From NCBI GenBank assembly GCA_949361645.1, contig OX442432.1:372001-436000 (forward strand): a DNA stretch of 64,000 nucleotides. The letters are read 5' to 3'. Made by a program: the position numbers and the translations under genes. This DNA comes from Spongilla lacustris (taxonomy: Eukaryota; Porifera; Demospongiae; Spongillida; Spongillidae). The notes beneath the pieces are model-generated. The model saw only the letters and a program-made list of their open reading frames with translations, had not been told where the DNA came from and did no database searches. Below, piece by piece: positions 12,442-24,000 of the stretch. How positions within the stretch are numbered: position 1 is the stretch's first letter; every line of letters begins with the position of its first letter.

Positions 12442-15263
12442 TCACATTTTGAATTCAAATGCAACTGCAATAGATGGTGCTTCGTTGATAACAGCATGTC
12501 CCCAATTCTGAGGCACATAAACCACATCTCCAGGCATTTGCACACACTCCAGGTAGTCCCCAGTCCTATTCTTGGCCCAGGTGCCAACATGCCCAAAGAT
12601 GAAGTGTGCCTCTCGAGGCGGCCACATGTACCACTTCTTCGCACCGTAAACGAGGGCATTGAGCGCATGGTTGTGGAAATGTGGGGGGGACCCGGAGGCC
12701 TTGGGTCCAATTATCAACTGTTTCAACGTAACACTGAAGTTTGCAATGATTGCCGGCAGTGGGGCGTCGCCTGCCAGCACTGCATTGCGGTGGAGCACCT
12801 GACCGTCAAATAAGTAGTCTGGGTACTCGTCCTCATGCCTGAAGCTAGTCACGAAATCCAACAGGGTTGTCCGACGTGTCCTGGCACCACGTCCGTGGTA
12901 CAGCTCTGCGTATGGCACATCACTTACAGTGAATAACAGTGAACCATACCTAGTGAGGGGAGGAGCGAGAGGAGAGTGAAGGAGGGAGAGGAGAGTGGAG
13001 GAGGGAGAGGAGAGTGGAGGAGGGAGAGGAGAGTGGAGGAGGGAGAGGATAGTGGAGGAGGGAGAGGCGAGTGAAGGAGGAGAGGAGAGTGAAGGAGGGA
13101 GAGGAGAGTGGAGGAGGGAGGGAAGTGTGTGAGCATAACGAAATTTTAATAACAGACATGCAGGTTGTGAAAGGGAAGGGGACCTTGCCTTTTAAGTAGC
13201 TGCTCATAAGACCAGTGGTCCCAGGCTGACCAGTCCCGTATCAGTCCCCGTATCAGCACAGGACTATACGCGCCAGCATGGTGGGTCACAAACTGTGTAG
13301 CAGTAATGGCAGAGTCCCTTACAGGAAGGTCACACCTCCTCCCCACCCCTTTCAGGAGACCACTGTACCACCCACTGCCCAAGTACTGATTCCATGCAGA
13401 GTCATCCCCTGGGGGAGGAGGGTCATCCCCAGGGGGAGGAGGGTCATCCCCAGGGGGAGGAGGGTCATCCTGAGGAGGAGGGAGGTTCTTCTTTACTTGT
13501 CTGTCACATACAGAGCCACCCGACATATTCAGAGGGGTTCTGTTAGCAATGTCCACAAGCAAAGGGTTGGCTCCTGCCATTAAAAGCATCTGTGGGGTCA
13601 TCTTTAAATGGTTGGTGACATCAGGGGGTATCCCCTCCTTCAGGAGAAGTTCCACAACATCCAGCCGGCCCCCGTACACAGCTGAGTGAAGAAGGGAGTT
13701 GCCCCTACCATCCCTCACCTCTGTGAGGTTGAGTGCTGACCGTGTATGCATCAGCACTAGCTCAAGGTCACGTGGAGGGAGTGCAGCGTTCAGTTGCTGA
13801 AGGGTTAATATACCTGGATGTTTGGTGGCCTTCACCATGGCAACAATGAACAGAAGATACACTCTTTTTGTAAGCTCACCTTCAATGGCCGCACTCCCAG
13901 AAGGGTACACATGTCCTTGCCTGGGTCACTGTTGCCTAATTTGGCAAAGAACCTCCTTGCCTGGGTCACTGTTGCCTAATTTGGCAAAGAACCTTGCAAA
14001 TCCTGAAGCTTTACTCTCTACAGCAACATGCAAGGCTGTGACTCCATCAGTGTCCTGAGTGGTCAGGCAGAGCACAGAGCTTTTGGAGAGCAGAGAAAGA
14101 AAAGGCATAAAGTGACCCAATGTGGGGTGGCCTGGTACCTTAAATGGTGTGCTTGTTTAAGATCCCCCTTCCCTACCCAATTAAATTTTAAAAAGTGACA
14201 TGGACTAAAATGAAGAAATCTCTTAAATTCCTCTACTGAAAGCCATGACTGGATACAAACTGGTTATTTTAAAAATTTTAGCACTGGTTATCAAGTTGTC
14301 CTGACATTCAAATATCTTGAATTTGGAGGGCTCTTCTATCATGATCTATTTGAATTAACCAATGAGTTGGTAATTTCACTTACAAGATCATAACACAGTA
14401 TACAATGTGCCATCTTGACTACAGTGTTCTTGCCACCAGACAGGCTCATTTCAATGAGCGCAAGCCTTTGCATTATACACACAGTGTAACCATTATTTAA
14501 ACCCTCGTACCTATATGTACCTAGTATTTGTACAAAAGACCATTGCCAAATCCAAATATGCTGTAGTTACATTTAGAGTCTAACTACAAACCTCTCCACC
14601 CTTTACTTAGTGCCATTCCAAGTAACTGTTACCTTGGCATTTCATACAATTACTGCCATCACTTTGTACTCTAAATATGCATTAGAAAATCATCTACCAC
14701 ACCCTTCCTGTTCATTCCACTCTCACACACCTTTTTACATCTGAAGCCTTCAGCAACAGGTTAAGAGCGATCATGTTCCTGAAGTTGACAGCGTAGTAGA
14801 CTGGGCACCCCTGTGAGGCATTCAGCCCCCTCTCTCCTACAAGGTACTCAATCACATCTTCATGACGGCCTAAGACTTCCAACGACTGCTGCTGCAGCGA
14901 ATCAAAGCGTCCAAGGAGGGCGTGGTGGATGGGTGTGGTGAGGAGGCTGCTGTCCCAGGCAACTTGGTCACTGTTTTGCATCAGTCGCCGAACGGCCGTC
15001 AGGTTTCCATGGTATGCCAACGTTGCCAGCTGTTCTAACCCTGCCTGCTTGAGATGGCTGGCAGGTACTGCACTACGACTGTTAGGATCTGACGCATCCT
15101 TAGGAGGCAGCTGGGCAAGTGACGCAAAATCTAGTTTCCATGGATACCAACAGGTGACCAATATGGAAAAAAGGCCAATCAGAAGGGCAATATAACAGCG
15201 TGGGCTTGCAAAGCCTACGTGCTTCTCCTTCCTTCCCCTTTTTGTAGCTGCCTTAACAACCAT
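12442..15263 (-). CDS. Ankyrin-repeat JmjC/cupin membrane protein (JMJD8-like catalytic domain)
   Basis: A predicted type II membrane protein of 610 residues, if spliced as proposed. Exons: 15263-14731, 14079-13993, 13952-13880, 13830-13199, 12949-12442. A basic N-terminus precedes a hydrophobic segment (about residues 24-39), so most of the protein would be lumenal. The middle has ankyrin-like repeats (TPIHHALLGRF, DGVTALHVAVES, GNSLLHSAVYGGRLDVVELLL) and a PPPPGDD repeat. The C-terminus is a JmjC/cupin fold with PHFH near residue 532, GAKKWYMWPP, and the late histidine in WGHAV, resembling JMJD8 rather than HxD hydroxylases. Intron 4 uses a GC donor (AAAAG/GCAAGG). A 40-bp tandem duplication at 13914-13993 breaks the frame unless removed as a 40-nt intron. 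Substrate unknown. Confidence 0.75.
12952..13126. repeat. GA-rich minisatellite next to a splice acceptor
   Basis: About nine copies of an AGGAGGGAGAGGAGAGTGG-type unit (19-20 bp). On the coding minus strand it becomes a pyrimidine-rich tract running directly into the acceptor CCTCACTAG of the last JmjC exon. Confidence 0.9.
13914..13993. repeat. Perfect 40-bp tandem duplication within JmjC coding sequence
   Basis: Two identical 40-bp copies, 13914-13953 and 13954-13993. On the minus strand each copy boundary reads AG/GT, so 13992-13953 is a GT...AG segment of 40 nt. One copy gives an open frame into the next exon; two copies unspliced give a TGA stop. Confidence 0.98.
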
Positions 15264-15280
15264 TGCCAAACAGCTGCCTG

Positions 15281-16243
15281 TCACTTTTCAGCCAAACCCA
15301 CTTTCTGTTTCGATGTTGTTTGGTGCTGGTCACTCCCTGCTCCTGAGCACTCCTTTCCTTTGCTCTGCTTCACTTTCAGTACCTCCTAGAAGGTCAAAGA
15401 AACAGGGAAAAGGGAGGGACCTACAAATGGTACAAGTTACCTGCTGAATTTCAGCTGGGAATTCCTCCCAGTTCTCACTGACACAGTTGATACAGAACCT
15501 CTTTGTGTAGAATATACTGCAGGACTAAGCACACCCCATAGCATTCAATAGACAAAGCTCTTACATGCATGCTTGCACCTACTGGTGAAACACACACGGG
15601 GACGTTGCAGGACACACAGTGAGACCCAAGGATCAGTGGCGTGGGCTCGGGTGAGAATGGATCTCTAGTGATGTAAGCGTCCTCCAAGGTACTAGTGGTA
15701 AGAGGGAGGAGGGAAAGAGGTGGAAGAGGAGTGATGGTATGTGACTAGCCATTAGATGGTACAGTATAGGCTTCAGTTCGAGGACTACGCTACATGTCCG
15801 GAATGTGCGTTATTTGATTTTTGAATCACGACTCGGGAAACGATGACCACGTAACGCGTTGCGATGTACGAAAACACAGCACTCACGTCAAAGCAAGCAT
15901 ACATAATGCACAGCAGGAATGTCAACATACTCAGGACAGCTCATTCATATGGCACAGCACTTGTATGATCAGAAGTTTCACTTCCGTTAGACTCACGCAC
16001 GCCCGCACATGCATACCATGCTAGAGTTACTGTGCCGCGTGTAATTTACCTGCTACAGCACTGATGAAATGTGATACTTGGCCGTGGCTAGCCGCAGAAT
16101 GATACTACTAGTATCTTAGATACTTACACTAGAGACGTAGAAAACGGCCAGTTACGTCCAAAATAGTAGAATGGCGTAGAAAGACTACACTTGCTGCATG
16201 TGAATAAGCCCTTCTTGCTTAACAGTGGTTTCTTAGTGGCCAT
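15281..16243 (-). CDS. CDPF1: Cysteine-rich DPF motif domain protein 1
   Basis: A small conserved zinc-binding-type protein of unknown function; 137 residues. Exons: 16243-16128, 15691-15583, 15524-15441, 15385-15281. The signature elements are in place: FTCSKCSLSTPFYYFGRNWPF (two cysteines of a CxxC), TRDPF (the DPF motif), GSHCVSCNVPVCVSPSC and FYTKRFCINC. The tail is hydrophilic and lysine-rich as in vertebrate CDPF1. It is divergent from FANCD2 (100 bp between ATGs). Its stop codon lies just 17 bp upstream of the JmjC start codon on the same strand, so the two may share one transcript. Confidence 0.93.
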
Positions 16244-16314
16244 TTAATATTGCCTGCATGACCAGAAAAGCACCATGGACATGGTTAAGAAGAGCACTTT
16301 AAATAGGACTTAGA

Positions 16315-16326
16315 CGCGGGAAATTT
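16315..16326. promoter_or_regulatory. E2F-like site 5' of FANCD2
   Basis: CGCGGGAAATTT lies 18-29 bp before the FANCD2 ATG, within the 100-bp divergent CDPF1/FANCD2 spacer. It matches the GCGGGAAA half of the E2F consensus. Function is inferred from position only. Confidence 0.45.
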
Positions 16327-16343
16327 AATTTTACAATGCCAAG

Positions 16344-18009
16344 ATGAGCACGAAGGGGACAAAAAGGACTAGAAGCGACTTAGGAAATACTTCGACGTCA
16401 AGTAGTAAGTACTTTGACTGAAATGTGGATTGGGGCAATATGATTGCATAACCGTGCTAGCCAAGCGCAGAACACAAGTGACCTCCAATTTGTTCGGAAA
16501 GATGGTCGAAGCAGCAGGCTACGTGCTCAGCGGACAGCACGTGGCTAACGAAATCAGTACGCCACTCTACGTCTCTTCTGCATGTACTAGTGTGCAAATA
16601 ATTCATCCCTGCAGCCGTTGAGCCTGCTGTGTTTCAGAAGCAGCTGTCACTGCTCTTTAAGAAACAAAATAACATTGACCAGGTCAGTTTGATGATGGCG
16701 GCTGGATGGGTTTTACCATGCGTCCGTTAGACTGTAGAGCAGTTCTGCTCCGCACTGGGCGAGTATACGGGGGACCCGGGCAGGTAAGGACGCAAAGGGA
16801 GAGGGGATAATTTATGTCTATTAACCTCTGCCTCTTCACTCACCACTCACCTCCTTGGGCCTACAAGACTGAGAATGTGCTTGCTTCCAACAAAGGCAGC
16901 TGCACAAAGTGAAGTGGTGTGAGTGTGCTTTGGGACTGGGGATGGGGCTAATGGGAGGTGCCATTATGGGGGAGGGGCTAGTGGGAGGATCCAATAACCT
17001 TGCTGCACACGTTGCACACAGGATGCGCTCTGCAGGCCTGGACAGCTTGGTGCGACTTCTGTTAGGAGTGGACTGCATCCAACCATCCCTTATTAATGTC
17101 TTATTTGAGAAGCTGTTAGAGTTCATGGATAACCCAACTGGTACCAGGTATGTGCATGTGTGTGAGTGATGTGTGTATGTTTACATTGTGTGTGTGAGTG
17201 TGCATGTGTGTGAGTGTGTGTTTACATTGTGTGTGTGAGTGTGTGCATGTGTGTGTGTGTTTACATTGTGTGTGAGTGTGTGCATGTGTGGTGTTTACAT
17301 TGTGTGTGTGAGTGTGCATGTGTGTGAGTGTGTGTTTACATTGTGTGTGTGAGTGTGTGCATGTGTGTGAGTGTGTGTTTACTTTGTGTGTGTTTGCATG
17401 TGTGTTTTACTGCGTTAATATCAGGGTCAAATCCAGGGATTATAAAGGGGGAGGGGGAGGTCTTGATATATAGTTAATCATCACAAAGATTGGACAGGGA
17501 AGCCATGCTAAGTACCATGACTCATGTCCTTCATATATAATAGCTATAATTATGACAATTATGGTGATATTCAATATGATGATGCCCTAATCATATGTTG
17601 AAAAACATTTTAAAATTGTTTTGACAGACTATGAGTTTGAATTTAATTGCAAGTCTTTGGGGGGGGGGGGGGGGGGGGGTGCGTGTTGGTGTGGGAATGA
17701 GAGCAAATGGGGACATGTATTGATCTGCACCCTTTCAGTTCACTACAATTGAGAGACTACTGTCAGATACCAAAGCTCATCCTCAACCAACTACGCTGGC
17801 TGGATCACATTGTAAATGGAAAGGTATGGTTGCTATGGCCAGGATATGGTTGCTATGGCCTGTCCTATGTACTGCAGGAGCTTTGTGCGAAACTCTTGGA
17901 GCTGATAGACGTTGCTTCGTCTGACCTCAAGCGCGAAGTGATTGCTTCTCTTCCTGAGGTTCTTGATGACAGTCAGCACACCACAGCAGCTGCCCACCTC
18001 AAGTGAGTG

Positions 18010-18056
<47 letters not shown>

Positions 18057-21000
18057 ATTTGTGAGTAGGTGACATTGGTTGTGGCAGGGTGGAGATTTGT
18101 GTGGGTGGATTATATTGCTGCGTGTGCTAAGTGTCGTTATTTCAGAACCCTTCTTCAGACCACATCAGACTACACCTCGGCCATCATCGACTCCCTTACC
18201 AACCTCACTATGGGAGCAGAGCTAGGAGCACAGGTAACTTAGGGTTAAAGATTAGTACCTGTCGTTGTCTGAGTGCAGTGTGTGTGTGTGTGTTTGTGTG
18301 TTTGTGTGTGCATGTGTATGTGGTGTGTGTGCATGTGTGTGTGGTGTGTGTGCATGTGTGTGTGGTGTGTGTGCTTGCTGTGTGCACATTACTGGTAGGT
18401 ACTTGAGGTGGCTGCCCTTAGGTACTTGAGGTGGCCATGGCGCGAGTCTCTTCAGTTGCCCTTGGCGACCTTCCTACTGTCATCAAATACATCATGCAGC
18501 AGGTGACCCCACCTAATGCCCAGGAGGTGAGAGGAGGAAGAGGGATGGGAGGGGTGAGGAAGGAGGGATGGGAGGGGTGAGGAAGAGGGATGGGAGGGGT
18601 GAGGAAGAGGGATGGGAGGGGTGAGGAAGGAGGGGTGGGAGGGGTGAGGAAGGAGGGGTGGGAGGGGTGAGGAAGGAGGGGTGGGAGGGGTGAGGAAGGA
18701 GGGGTGGGAGGGGTGAGGAAGGAGGGATGGGAGGGGTGAGGAAGGAGGGGTGGGAGGGGTGAGGAAGGAGGGATGGGAGGGGTGAGGAAGGAGGGGTGGG
18801 AGGGGTGAGGAAGGAGGGATGGGAGGGGTGAGGAAGGAGGGATGGGAGGGGGAGAAGGGAGTGTAACTTTTTCCCCCCTTTTTTCTTCAGTTGATATCGG
18901 AACTAAGGGATAAACTTGACCTTGACACCTTATTCATCCCTCCCCCTGCGGCTTGTTCCACACCAAGGGGAACTCAAAGGGTTGTGAACAAGTTAGTCAT
19001 GTGACTTAATATTATACATATCTTTCACTGTGTCAATCTTCAGAGTCTCTATGGAGGCTTCCAGTGAATATGTCATCTTTGACACCATAAACTGCTCTAT
19101 CTCATACCAAAAGTCAGTTGCAGATGGCTGGATGAAGGTTAAGTAGTGTGTAGTAGTACGATGTTTATGTACAGATGTGCGTATGTGTCTACATGTATGT
19201 TGTGTGTGTGTATATTACATTCATGTGTGTTCACTAACTGGTTCCACAGACCATTGAGGGTGTGACCGATGCAGGAGCCCACAAAGCTGTGGACATTGTG
19301 GTCCTGTTCATTTTGCACTCCATCAGCTCAAGGAGGAAGGCAGTGGAGACACTCTTCATCAGCAAGGTTCGCAGAGGACAGTTTACTGAGGAACTGCTGG
19401 CCTGTGTCTTCAAGCTTAGCTCTGGGGTGAGAAGATTAGCCTCCTCTGCTTTGTTCTGCTTACATTCCATCTTGTCCCCTTCTTCATACCACCATCATTA
19501 TTGTACCACTGTCATAATGGATTATCATTACCATCACATCACCATCATCACCTTCACCATCATCACCTTCACCATCATCACAATCATTATCGTCACCTTC
19601 ACCATCATCACAATCATTATCATCACCTTCACCATCACCATCACCTTCATCATCGTCATCATTATCATCACCTTCACCATCATCATCACCACCATCACCA
19701 TCACCATCATCATCATCATCATCGTCACCATCATCATCACCTTCACCATCATCGTCATCATTGTCACCTTCACCATCCCCTTTCCACCTCTCCCACAGGC
19801 CCTTCGGAAGTTCTTCCCGAGTGTCCTTGCTCTGTGTGAGAAGTTGCTCTGTTGCGGCTCGCCATCTGTTGTGCAGTTTGCTGCGGCTCTCTACCAACAT
19901 GCCTTCATAAGCTTTGACGTGTACTGCCAACAGGTGGTCACTTATGCACACACACACACACACACACACCTTTGGGATATACGAGTAGTGTTGCTAAATA
20001 ACAGTATTATAGAGGGGAGCCCTTCAGATGAGCTGTGTATTGTGGTATGTATTGCAGCAGTGTAGGTGTGGGCAAGGGCACATATCATATTTTACTGGGT
20101 ACAATTGTGAGCTGGAAAATGGATAGTCACATATTCACATATTTTCTTAATAATATTTTGACTTGACCCTGTTGCCCAAATCTACCTGTTGCCCAAATCT
20201 ACCTGATGGCTATATCGCCCCCTATGGCTATATCGCCCCCTATGGCTATATCACCCCCTATGGCTATATCGCCCCCTATGGCTATATCGCCCCCTATGGC
20301 TATATCACCCCCTATGGCTATATCACCCCCTATGGCTATATCGCCCCCTATGGCTATATCACCCCCTATGGCTATATCACCCCCTATGGCTATATTGCCC
20401 CCTATGGCTATATCACCCCCTATGGCTATATCACCCCCTATGGCTATATCGCCCCCTATGGCTATATCACCCCCTATGGCTATATCGCCCCCTATGGCTA
20501 TATCGCCCCCTATGGCTATATCACCCCCTATGGCTATATTGCCCCCTATGGCTATATCGCCCCCTATGGCTATATCACCCCCTATGGCTATATCGCCCCC
20601 TATGGCTATATCGCCCCCTATGGCTATATCACCCCCTATGGCTATATCACCCCCTATGGCTATATTGCCCCCTATGGCTATATTGCCCCCTATGGCTATA
20701 TTGCCCCCTATGGCTATATTGCCCCCTGATGGCTATATTGCCCCCTATGGCTATATGGTCCCTATGGCTATATGACTATTGGACGCTGCACAGCACTTTC
20801 AAATTCTGTCTCTCTCCCCTCTTCCCCCTCCTCTCCCCTCTTCCCCCTCCTCTCCCCTCTTCCCCCTCCTCTCCCCTCTTCCCCCTCCTCTCCCCTCTTC
20901 CCCCTCCTCTCCCCTCTTCCCCCTCCTCTCCCCTCTTCCCCCTCCTCTCCCCTCTTCTCCCTCCTCTCCCCTCTTCCCCCTCCTCTCCCCTCTTCCCCCT

Positions 21001-24000
21001 CCTCTCCCCTCTTATCCCTCCTCTCCCCTCTTCCCCCTCCTCTCCCCTCCTCTCCCCTCTTCTCCCTCCTCTCCCCTCTTCTCCCTCCTCTCCCCTCTTT
21101 CCCCTCTTCCCCCTTCCTTCTCCTCTCCCACTGCCTATTCATGACTTCCTAGGAAGTCATTGTGGCTCTCATGACACACATAGGGAGTGGTATGGCTTCA
21201 GAGATTGACCACGCCTTAGATGTTCTGGAAACACTTGTAGAGAACCATCCATCAGTGATGAACAGATTTGCTGTTTTAGTCAAGGTGGTTCAAGGTTAAC
21301 TTTTGTGATGTTCTAACTAGAGCCCACCCCACATTTCCAGAACATATTGGATTACCTAGAGCATCTGTATGTGCATCAAGTGAGAAAGCTTTACTCTGTT
21401 CTGAGCATGTTGGCATTCCGAAGTGAAGAGTCGAGCATTCAAGATGAGATGCATACTGTTGTGCGAAAACAGCTGTCACATGTGGAGTCAAGGTAGGGCC
21501 ACTCTCATGTCTTGTCCTAGTAATTAAGCTCCTCCCACCTGCTCCGTTGGTTCCCCCCCCCCCCCTTCCATTGGCTCTTATCTGTTGGTTCACCTCTTGA
21601 TCAACTTCATTGCTATATTAACCCTTTCTCCACCCTCTCGTCATCACCCCCCCCTTGCCCTATCACTTGTTCCTCTGCTCCCTCCCATCCACCTCCATTG
21701 CAGGTACCGTAGGATGGGCGTGATTGGTGCCGCCACGATGATCCAGCAGCTGGGCTATGGGGGACCCTCCCATGACAACCACACCCTCTGTGCAAGCCAG
21801 GTGGAGGCATTTCCACAGTCACGTCTGCGGCAGGTGCAGACCATTATAACAGACACCATGCAGAGCTGTTCACAGACCCAGGAGACTGCAGCCCTCTTCT
21901 GCGACGAGATGTGTGTGGCCATACGGCAGAGCAAGATGGAGCCGTCCGTTTTGCGCTTCCTGTGCGACACGGTCACACAGCAGTATCAGGAGACCTTCCT
22001 CATCGACAGCAGCGACAAGCTGCCTGACAACCTTGGCGTCCCGGTACAGCTCTGTTACGGACTCGATTCGTTAGACCAGGACAATATAGCACTTAACCTC
22101 CTGCCTGTAGCCATGGCAACACAGGGCCCGGAGAGAAACTTCATACTGCAGAGGGTTTCGAGTCAGTTCAAGCTGCTCCGTGTGTGTGAGCAGCTGTTGA
22201 ACTCAGGAAGCCTGGAAGCCATTGATGCACTCCTTGGTATGTGTGTGTGTATGGGTCATAAGGAGGTCATGTGATCTTTTGTTAAGGATGCTGCATTGTC
22301 ACATGTCCTGAGGAGAGGATGAGGCTTAGTGCATTTGAGAGTCTTCCCACACCCACCAAGCAGGATCTCTGCCTTGTGCTGCTGCACTGTATCAACTGGA
22401 TGAGAGAGCTGGTGGGTCGTCTTGAACCATCCAATACACAAATGTCATTTGCATGTGTGTGTGTGTGTGTGTGTGTGTGCGTGCGTGTGCGTGCATGCGT
22501 GTGTTTAGGTGTGTGCATTTGCAGGGGATACAGACCCTGAAATGAGAGCCAAGGTAATCAGCAGGCTGGTGACCATTACAAAACTGCAGAGCCTACTAGA
22601 TGTCTGTATGAATGGTGAGCAACTTCTCTTTGACCATCTCACCTCACACCTGCCCCTCCCTCCCACACACCTGCCCCTCCCTCCCACACACCTGCCCCTC
22701 CCTCCCACACCTGCCCTCCCACTACTTATATCTCACACCTGCCCCTCCCTCTCACTACTTACATGTATCTCACATATAAATCTCCCACTACTTATATCTA
22801 GGCACATAGGTCATCCTGACATTATACCACAGTGTGGTCATAAAATGGAGAAATACATATGATTAGTTCATACGCCAGTCTGAAACTATTGTACTACATA
22901 ACAAAGCCATACATATGCCAGTCTGAAACTAATGTACTACTTGGTGAAACCATAACTGTCTGTGTTTTTCTTTTTCTGCTTCCTTCACTCCTACTCTATC
23001 CCTTCCCTCATAATGTACTCCTCCCCCTTCCCTCATAAATGTGCTCCTCCCCTTCCCTCATAATGTACTCCTCCCCCTTCCCTCATAATGTACTCCTCCC
23101 CCTTGCCTCATAATGTACTCCTCCCCTTCCCTCATAATGGGCTCCTCCCCTTCCCTCATAATGTGCTCCTCCCCTTCCCTCATAATGTGCTCCTCCCCTT
23201 CCCTCATAATGGGCTCCTCCCCTTCCCTCATAATGTACTCCTCCCCTTCCCTCATAATGTACTCCTCCCCTTCCCTCATAATGGGCTCCTCCCCTTCCCT
23301 CATAATGTGCTCCTCCCCTTCCCTCATAATGTGCTCCTCCCCCTTCCCTCATAATGTGCTCCTCCCCTTCCCTCATAATGTACTCCTCCCCCTTCCCTTA
23401 TAATGTACTCCTCCCCCTTCCCTCATAATGTGCTCCTCCCCTTCCCTCATAATGTGCTCCTCCCCCTTCCCTCATAATGTGCTCCTCCCCTTCCCTCATA
23501 ATGTGCTCCTCCCCTTCCCTCATAATGTGCTCCTCCCCTTTCCAAGTCACACCAGATTTTTTGTCTCTCTTGGGAGATACAGACACGACGGTTCCCTCCA
23601 AACCTAGCCGGACCAAATCGTAGGGGACTCCTCTTTGCTAGTGTTCTGAATAACCCCACCTCCCTCCTATAGCAAAGAAAGCCTTCAGGTCACTGCTGCA
23701 TCAGACAAAGTAGGTTTGTCACCAAGGTTACAGCCAACTAGCCTTGTCTCCCTTCCAGGGCCACCCTTCAGTTTCTCAAGGGTCCACCTCCACCTCCGCT
23801 GCTACCACCTCCACTGGCAACAACAGTGACAAGGTCCACTCATATTTCAGGTCAGAGTGTAGCACGTCCCACATGGTACAAAGGTTACTTCCTGTACAGG
23901 AATTTGGATCTGGAAGTTTTTGCAATCCTCCATTATGCCCCACTGTCCAAAACTATCATGGACTCTCAAATGCACACGAAAGAGAAGGAAGAACTGGTTA

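Noticed and set aside
15264..15284. Upstream GTG start for the JmjC protein.
   Set aside because: Eukaryotic initiation favours the ATG at 15263; the GTG overlaps the CDPF1 stop region.
20163..20775. Long plus-strand ORFs such as repeated YGYIAP or MAISPP.
   Set aside because: Created by an 18-bp minisatellite with no stops in three frames; located in a FANCD2 intron.
23546..23640. Possible extra FANCD2 exon encoding [13 protein letters not shown].
   Set aside because: Including it breaks the phase needed by the next exons; joining 22614 directly to 23673 keeps a continuous frame with good similarity.
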